Shown here: piece by piece, positions 9,701-18,700 of the stretch
How the letters are laid out: each line of letters opens with the position of its first letter
How positions within the stretch are numbered: position 1 is the first letter of the stretch
Assembly (NCBI GenBank): GCA_036897485.1
Contig: JAYMTF010001742.1
Span: forward strand, 1 to 21,563
Direction: 5' to 3'
DNA length: 21,563 nucleotides
From: Pelargonium nanum
Lineage: Eukaryota; Streptophyta; Magnoliopsida; Geraniales; Geraniaceae
Made by a program: the position numbers and the translations under genes
Notes under the pieces: generated by a model
Told to the model about the DNA's origin: nothing
What the model saw: the letters and a program-made list of their open reading frames with translations, nothing else
Databases searched by the model: none

Positions 9701-12700
9701 TCCTGAAGGCAAGTGACTGGCGGCTAGGGGTGGGTTTGAATCATTTTTGTGAAGCAGAGTTTTGAGTTCGAGAGGTTAATCATGGCTGATAGTGTATCCG
9801 GCGGGAGTAGGAGGAAGGATCAGGATGTCATGGACTTAGACGACGAAGACAGGATGCCGGCGTTGGAGGATGTTGAAGAAGGTATTCATGGGCTGCAGTT
9901 CGATGATGATGATGTTATACTGGATTATAGCTCAGATCCAATACCGGCACCTCCTCCGGGAAGTAAAACATGGGGGTACGTGGGTCGTTTCCTAACTGAT
10001 AACCCTATAAACTTCCCAAGTATGAGACAAATGATGGCTTCGGTATGGAAACCAGTGTCGGGTGTGAGAATCATGGACCTTATTGATCCAAATCGACGTC
10101 GAGGAGGATTGGCCCGATACCTGTTCGGGTTTTTTAACGAAGAAGATGCGAAGAAAATGGAAGAGGACGGCCCCTGGTTTTTTTTAATAAGAAAGCACTG
10201 ATCTTTACAAAACTTGAAGTTGGAGATCATTCATTGACAGTTGATCTTTGGAACCTGAGTATCTGGGTTCAAGCACGGGGAATCCGAAAGGATATGCGAG
10301 TGATCGGGTCTGCAAAGACTTGGGTAACTGTGTAGGACAGTTTAAGGAAGTAGATCCTCTGAGTTTCAGGAACGAGTGGAACTTAGATGTGCGCATACGA
10401 GTGGTTATTGATATTCGTAAGCCGTTGCGAAGGAAGGCTCGCCTTAGCTTCTCAGGGATAGGAACGAGCTTGGTCACTTTTCAATATGAGAAGTTGCCAA
10501 ACTTTTGCTTTTATTGTGGAGTCCTTGGACACTTTGAGAGAGACTGTCGGAGCTTGAAAGCGGCGGTGAACCCAGGTCCAGAACGTGCATTTGGAAATTT
10601 TTTGAAAGCTCCGACCGAACGGTTTACTGAGGTGGGGTCCGATTGGCTGCGTTTCAATGCGGACGAGGAGTGGGTTCCGGTTGTGAAGCAGACAGTCAGG
10701 CAGGTTACTGTAGCAGGGCGAGATAAAGCTGAACTTTCAAAAGCGATCCCTTCGGTGTCCAAAAGGAGACGTGGAGCTGGGGAGGTTGAAGAGAACAATT
10801 CAGTGCCAAAAAACGGGGAGAAGGCAGGCTATGAGTATGATAGTTTGGAACTGTCGCGGGATGGGCAACCCGCGAACAGTTCAGGTCTTGCGCAACCTGG
10901 TGCGAGACAAGAGGCCCGATCTCCTCTTCCTGATGGAGACGAAGAAATCAAGAGAAGGTTTGGAGGCTTTAAGAATCAAACTCGGTATGCATGGTTGTTT
11001 CGCTATTGACTGTGTAGGGAGAAGCGGCGGCTTGGCCTTTTTTTGGGTCGATCGGGTCCAAGTATCCCTACTCGGTAGTTCGTTTTACTATATTGATGTG
11101 AATATTACTGTCCCTAAGTGGGGATCATGGCGTTTTACAGGTTATTATGGTGAGCCGGATAGAACTCTCAGAACTCGCTCTTGAGATCGGTTGAGAAGTT
11201 TATCTCGTGTGTCGGATCAATGCTGGATTTGCGCGGGAGACTTTAATGACATATTATTTGATCATGAGAAGAAAGGTGGTAATCCACAACCTGTTGCCTT
11301 GTTATCTGGGTTCGCGAGTGCATTATCTGATTCGGGTTTAATTGATATAGGTTATGAGGGATACGAATACACCTGGCGCAGAGGAAGTGGTCTAAATATC
11401 CAGATCGAGGAGCGATTGGATAGGGTAGTGGCGTCGGAAAGCTGGAGGTCTCAGTTCCCTCAATGGAAGGTTCGTCATTTACCTTTCTTTACTTCCGATC
11501 ACTGTCCAATTTGGCTAACTCCGGGTCAGGACCTTCAGGTTACACGTGGAGGCGATTTAAATTCGAGAATTTCTGGTTGGAGTTGGACGGCTGTGAGGAA
11601 ACTATTCGTACACATTGGGATGGTAATTCGATCTCGGACAAAATCAGTAGCCGTGTTTGGGGTCGGTCTTCAACCCATAATCTAAATAAGCTAGTCCGGG
11701 TAAAAGAGCGTCAGCTGGAGCGGCTTAGTAGGCTATCGGATCAGATTAGTCGAATTCGGGCAGAAGAACTAAGGGTCGAATATTTGGAATTACTTCATCA
11801 ACAAGAAGTGTTTTGGAAACAAAGATCCAAATCCTTATGGCTTAAGGAAGGTGATAGGAATACCCAGTTTTTTCACTGAGCGGCGTCGGCGCGGAAAAGT
11901 GCGAACCAAGTGGAAAAATTAAAGGACCCAGATGGGTCGTGGGTGGAGGGTGATGATGCGCTTCGTAGTCTGATGGTCCAACACTTTTCAAATCAATTCC
12001 GAGCAAGAGGGTCGGGTAATTTATGTATTCTGGAGCACGTCGAACCTCGCGTAACGCATGCGCATAATGAGCTCTTATTGGCAGATTTCCACAGTGACGA
12101 GATCAAAAGTGCGATAGATTCTATGCACCCCGACAAGGCACCAAGTCTGGATGGATTAAACCCGGCTTTTTTCCAGAATTTCTGGTCGGTTGGGGGGTCG
12201 GACGTTACAGACGCTTGCCTCTCCATTCTGCGTAGTGGGTCTATTTCGTCATCAATTAATGACACGATCCTGGTATTGATTCCGAAGAAAGCAAATCCAG
12301 AAACAGTTGGTGATATGCGCCCGATTGCGTTGTGCAATATATTGTATAAGATTGTTTCGAAAACATTAGCGAACCGGTTGAAGCCGATCCTTCATGATAT
12401 TATCTCGGACTCGCAGAGCGCGTTCATTCCGGGGAGACTAATCACGGACAATATTTGCATAGCGAATGAGTTGTTTCACTTTCTGCACAGGAAAAAACTA
12501 GGAATTGATGGTTGGGGTGCTTTAAAACTCGACATGGCTAAAGCCTATGATAGTGTCGAGTGGGATTTCTTGCAGGCAATAATGCTGAAACTTGGATTTA
12601 ATTCTCATTGGGTTGATTTGGTGATGAGCGGAGTCCGGTCTGTAAGTTTCCAAGTCGAGTTCGCTTGTGGTTTATCTCAGAGGTTCTTCCCATCTCGCGG

Positions 12701-15700
12701 GATACGACAAGGTGACCCTATATCCCCGTACTTATTTATAATGGTAGTTGAGGGTCTCTCGGCTATTCTTCGGTATAAACAGAGGTGTGGTCTTATTCAT
12801 GGTTGTAGTGTGGCGCGAGGAGCTCCTAGTATTACTCACCAATTCTTCGCAGATGACGCTCTGATTTTCTTTAAAGCGACATGTGAGGAGGCAAACGAAG
12901 TAAAAGAAGCTTTGGGTTTATATGAGAACTGCTCGGGACAAAAAATCAACTTCCATAAGTCAGCAATGGTCTTCAGTTCGAACACAGCTCCGGATAATAG
13001 GTTGGCAGTGGTGGGGGTGCTGGGCTTAAATCAGGTCCCAAAGTTTGATTGCTATTTAGGTGCGCCTGTTTGTGTTGGAGGTAAGCGAGTAATTCTCTTT
13101 GATTCGTTAGTGGACAAGATGCGAAGTCGAGTAGCGTCTTGGACAGTGAAACCATTATCCAAAGCGGGCAAAGAGATCTTGATAAAGGCAGTGGCGCAAG
13201 CAATTCCGACTTACACAATGGGTGTGTTCCTATTGCCGGATTCGACGTGCGAAAAGATAGATTTTCTCATTAACAAATATTGGTGGCAGTCGGGTTCTAG
13301 CAAAGCAAGAGGAATTCATTGGTTCTCTTGGGCTACTTAGTGCAACAACAAACTTGACGGAGGTCTTGGCTTTCGGAGCTTTCGGGAGTTTAATGTTGCT
13401 TTATTAGCAATGCAATTATGGAGGTTAGAGTTAGCTCCTTTGTCACTATTTGCTCGTATCTTTAAAGCTCGGTATTTCCCGAATGGATCAGCACTATCCG
13501 CTCCGATTGGTAATAATCCGAGTTATGTTTGGCGGAGTACACGTTCGGCACATGATTTACTTCGGGCTTCAACTGTGAAAAGGGTTGGGTCGGGTTCGTC
13601 TATTTTTGTAACGAGAGACCCATGGATACCGACCATTCCAGGCTTTATTCCCTTTGTTAGGCCGGAGCTCAGTTAAGCTGATTTGACGGACGTGCGAGTT
13701 GCAGACTTGCGAGACCCTATTTCTAATAGTTGGGACGTTGATATCCTTCAAGCTATATTTGATCCGGGAACTTGTCAAGAGATCATGAAGATACAGCTTA
13801 GCCATCGACGCATTCCAGATAAGTTATGCTGGTTGTTGGAGAAGGATGATATCTATTCTGTGAAAATTGGGTATCGCTCTCTCACTCGTCATGCGGGTAC
13901 AACAGGGGGGACGCCTATATGGAAGTCTCTATTGTCAGCTGAGGTTCAATGCAAAATCAAACATTTCTTTTGGCGAGCAATGTCGGGGTGTTTGCCGGTT
14001 ATGACCAGGTTAGTTTCTCGCCGGGTTGATGTATCTCCCATGTGTCCTCATTGTCATATTTACCCGGAGTCCGTTTTTTCATGCACTACTTCACTGTGAA
14101 TTTGCGAAATCTTGCTGGGCTACTATGTAAACTGGTATAAGCGACTCATGCAACAATATTCGAGACTGGTTTTCTCTGTTAGTGGCTCGGAAGGATAGTG
14201 AACTGTTGGCTCAGGTGTTGTACGTGGGATGGAGCATATGGAACCAAAGAAATGATGGTGTATGGAACGAAAAATGGATGTGCCCGGCTGATACGATTAC
14301 AGTGGCATACTCAGTGCTCAGGGCATGGCAGACCTGTCGGAGGAAAGGGCCAGCTGAAGTCGGGGTCGGCCGTGCAGGTCGGGCGGAGGACAGGCGTTGG
14401 GTTCCTCCGGATAGGCCGAAAATGAAGGTAAATGTGGATGCTGCTATCTTTGAGGCAGAGGGACGAGCAGGAGAAGGATGGATCTGTCGAGATTGGGCCG
14501 GTCATGTGGTGGGAGGGGGCCGAGCTGGTTGGGTAGGAGTAACTGATGCTAGTTTGGCGGAGGCCCTCACGATCCGTGAGGCTTTAAGCTGGATCAAGAT
14601 TCAAGGGTGGGACGAGATTATAATTGAGTCGGATGCACAAGCTGTGGTTCGTGCTGTTAAGACCCGAGGGGAGGCTTCCAGTGCCTTAGGTCTTATTATT
14701 GAGGATATTCAGGATTTAGCTTTGAGTTTTAATAATCTCGCTTTTATGCATGTTTTTAGATTTGCGAATCAAGTGGCCCATCAACTGGGTAGGTCATCGG
14801 TTTTTATGACTGGTCCTATAGGTTGGATTGGCGTCCAAAGTCCAACTGATTTGTCTAATGTATTACTCTCTAATATGAATTAATAAAGTAATACATTTCC
14901 CCTCAAAAAAAAAAAAAAACCCCCAAAGCTCTGTCAGATGGTTTATATATGGCGACTTCTGGAGGCTGTAAGGGAGGAGTCTGAATTAAAAGGTTGTTGG
15001 AAGAGCTTAGGAAAAAGTTACCTTGTATTGCGATAATCAAAACGCTTTGTTTCTTGTAAGGAATCCTACATTTCATTTTAGGACGAAGCAAACAGAAGAC
15101 CATGTCACTATTGTCGTCATGTGGTTGAAAAAAATCAATTCTCCTGTGGCCTAGCATAAACGTAAGTAATATAGAATAGGAAAGTAGAAAGAATGGTGTG
15201 CTAACATGATTGATTCTCACACAAGTCACGAAGTGGGAGAAATGTTGTGACGAGTAAGCATATATTGAAGAAGGTGGTGGCTAGCTCTTAGCTTTCATAT
15301 TGGAAAGCTTGACACATGTAATGGTGATGAGGATATTTGGACACTTGTCCATTGTTGGAGGTTTTGGATTGAAGAATTGAGAGCAGTGTCGACAATGGCC
15401 TCGTATAAAAGGAGTGTACATGAATCATCCAAATTCATCTAGTCTTTCTCCAAACTAGATAAAGAGTATATTTGAGAGTATTTTTTTCTTTTTTCAAGAG
15501 AGAGTTGTTACATTATACTCGCCTTGTAAAACTAGACAAAGTGTTGTATCTGTAAATACACAGTGAAATTCTTCTACTTTTGCCATGATTTTTACCCTCA
15601 TTAGTTTAAGGATTTTCCACGTAAAATTTGGTGTCCAGTTTTCTTTTTTCATTTCCATTTTCTATCTCTAATTATATGCACTTTGTGTTGTTTCGATCCT

Positions 15701-18700
15701 AACACAACTTAGCCAGTATAATCTGTCAAGATGATGTGCTTCTTTAATATTTACTCAATTACTCCCATTAATACAAGTAACTAAGCATTTGTATATAACT
15801 GCTGTCTACCAAAGAAATAACATTTTCCTTGTTGCACACTTTTGACAGGAACACTTGGGCAGAGATGATTTATCATTTCTTTTTTCACTTAAGGTAAGTG
15901 TTTCTTTGTTCAATCTTCTCCCTTTTATCTCATTGTATGCTAGAGCTTTCTTGTGGCTTCCAAAAATTTCATATAAGGTAGATTTGATTTATTCTTATGA
16001 ATTGAGATTGATAACACATTAAATACACATGTTCCATTTTAAACAGTAATCAGTGTTGTAAATGGATGCTTTGTTCTGGTTCGAGACATTCATTTGGCTA
16101 AAAATTTGTTAGGGAGAGCTTTGCCGCCTGGTGGTTCACACCAACAAAAAAAAGGATGCCTTATCATTTATCAATCCAGAATCCTGTACTATGTTGGCTT
16201 TTTGTTAAACCGAATCCTATACTGGACATGGACAATGGACAAAATAGGAGCACGTTTATTGTTTAAAAATAATAATATTTATATTTAATTATATGTACCT
16301 GCAGTTTCTACTTGTATTAAAGTCAAATGTTAGCAACAAAACATGTCATATTAAAATCTGAGTTGTCTTCACTCCTAATAAAACACAATGATAGTCACAA
16401 TCAAATCTATTATCAACTTGTTAAGTCATTAGTCCTTATAGGCCAATATCAACATAAGTTCAAATTTACCAACAACCATTGGGGCAAGCTGTTTAAGGTG
16501 CTTTGTCCTATTGAGGTTACAAGTTCGAGCTTCTCTTCAGGTGTTGTCGGTGTTGCCTATAAAAAAAACATAAGTTCAAATTTAAACAATCAAGCTTAGT
16601 CTTTTTATTTATTCATTTTTTACTTTTTGAAATGATAAAGTAGGAGTCGAGTTTCCTTATCCGACACACAATCCAAACGATTAGTCACCAAGATGGTGAA
16701 CCGGTGCTTCACATCTATGTGCATATTGGTTATGGTGCTAAAAGATTGGGTAAGATGATAAGAAGAATTATACTACTATCCTTTTTATAATTTAAGTGTC
16801 TGCTCCTACTTTACTTAAATCTTTTGGGCTTGTAATATATCGTGCTTTGATCTAAGGGTTAATCAGTCTTGTGAGAGGACTCCACTTCGTTCATTGGCCA
16901 TGAAATAAATTTGGTTTTGTTGAAAGGTTGCTCATTTTAGTTGTTTGTAAAATAAGTTAATCGAGCGATAGAATGTAGATAGTATCCATCTCCACATAGA
17001 ATTTATTTATTTAAATGTGAAGGAGTGGTTGATATCCTATCAAGTGTTTTATCATAGTTTTAAGGTGTAATTACGCAAAACTTCTCTGTGGTATTGCCCA
17101 AAAACACATGACTACCAAGTTTATTTTTCACTGCACTTAACTACCCTATAGTTTATCCTTCAGTTTTTGTAAGTTAAAAATTAACGGAAAAATACACTCT
17201 CTCTCATCACGTGAGAGAAATATGCACATTTGTTAATATTTGAAATATAGGATTGATTATAATTAGGTGCACATTTCCCTCACGTGATGAGAAAGATTGT
17301 ATTTAACTTATGAAAGTTGAAGGAGAAACTATAGGGTAGTTAAGTGCAGTGCAAATATAATTTGGTAGCCATGTGTTTGTGGGCAGTACCATAGGGAGGT
17401 TTTGTGTAATTACCCCAATTATTAAATACAATTGGTTTTCACTTCCTGCACTATTATGGCTTGCTTAAGTGATTATTATTCCTTTGACCAGGTAGCAGAC
17501 AATGCAACTCTTTATGGCGTTTGTTTACATGTACCAGAAATTGTTCAAAGGTCTCCTGGTATCTTAGGCAATTCATCACCCCTTTCTCAGACATCTGAAA
17601 GATGCTGCCGCTTTTTGGTATCTGCTCCACGCTGTTATTGTTTGCTAACCAGAGTTCCTTTCTTTGAGTTACACTACGAGATGTTGAACAGGTTGGTGTT
17701 AGTCTTTTTCTGCTTCTTGTAAGCATTAGATGTTACTGGCATTAATCAGGAAAACTGATTAAAATGTCATCTTAAATGAATGGATCCTATATAATTCGTA
17801 TACTTACTTGGATGCAGTATTATTGCACAGGAGCGTCTGAATCGGATCACTGAGTTTGTTAGAGATATGTCCATCAACGAATATGTCCCTTCAGTGTCAA
17901 GAGCGCATGATCAAATGGATGAGAATGTTGACTCTCTTACGAGGGGAAGCTTTTCAGATTGGATGGCTTCTGCAATACCTGTTAACAGTGCAATGGCTCT
18001 CGCAGCTGCTGCCGCAGGAATCGTACAAGATGATGAAATCCCATCCTCTTCAGTGAAGATATCTGAGCCTCAGTCTCCTGAAAGTGTTAGTTGTGGTGTG
18101 GCTTCAGATTTTAGTCAAGTAAGGGAGGCTTTGGAACTTAGTCAAGAAAGGAAGGATTCAGATATCAGCCAATTAAAGGAGGCTTTGGTTCTTAGTCAAG
18201 TAAAGGAGGCTTTGGATTTTAGTCAAGAAAAGGAGGAGTCGGATCTTAGTCAAGCAAGCGACATAGATAAAGACAGTGCAAAGAATTTGCATTTTGATGA
18301 TTGTGTTTCAGAATTCTCTGATAGCCATTCTGATGTTTTTGAAAGAATATCTGGAAGTTATGAAAGTGGCCTGACATCTCCAGAAACAGCAATAGGTTCC
18401 TTATCTAAAAGTCACAACAAGTTGGAGAGTATGGGAAGTTCTGAATCTCTCCTATTCAGGTGGTAGATTTATTATTGTTATCTTATGGATTACTACATCT
18501 TTTTATTTTTTGGCCAAGAGTGAAGCACTAGATTTTTGTTTACTTCATTGTACCTACATTTGGTCCATGTCTGAGTTTAACTTATATTTGAGAAATTCTG
18601 CATTTTTTTTTACATGTAATCAATTTTAGTCCCGTTTATTCCATTATATCTCAATTAACTTAAATTTGTAGTTGTCATCCTCTTTGCTATATATTGCATT

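Larger units (their letters stand above)
9621..14917 (+). mobile_element. L1-type LINE, near full length, inactive, in sense in DENN intron 4
   Basis: The element is 5297 bp and ends in a run of about 15 A. It is flanked by AACCCCCAAAG at 9610-9620 and 14918-14928 (11 bp; the outer A's are ambiguous because of the tail). It has a 5' leader of about 160 bp with CTCTCTCTAGGGTTAGAGAG, a gag-like ORF1, and an ORF2 with endonuclease, reverse transcriptase and a C-terminal RNase H. This is the layout of plant L1 elements. Both ORFs carry disabling changes (about nine in all), so it cannot move by itself. The reading direction matches the host gene. It lies within an older copia remnant. Confidence 0.93.

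Noticed and set aside
11993-12337. Minus-strand frame inside L1 ORF2 and similar antisense frames
   Set aside because: They are shadows of the reverse transcriptase coding strand with no recognisable content.
16636-16815. Possible MITE with TAAAGTAGGAG ends
   Set aside because: The inverted repeat is only 11 bp and there is no target duplication.
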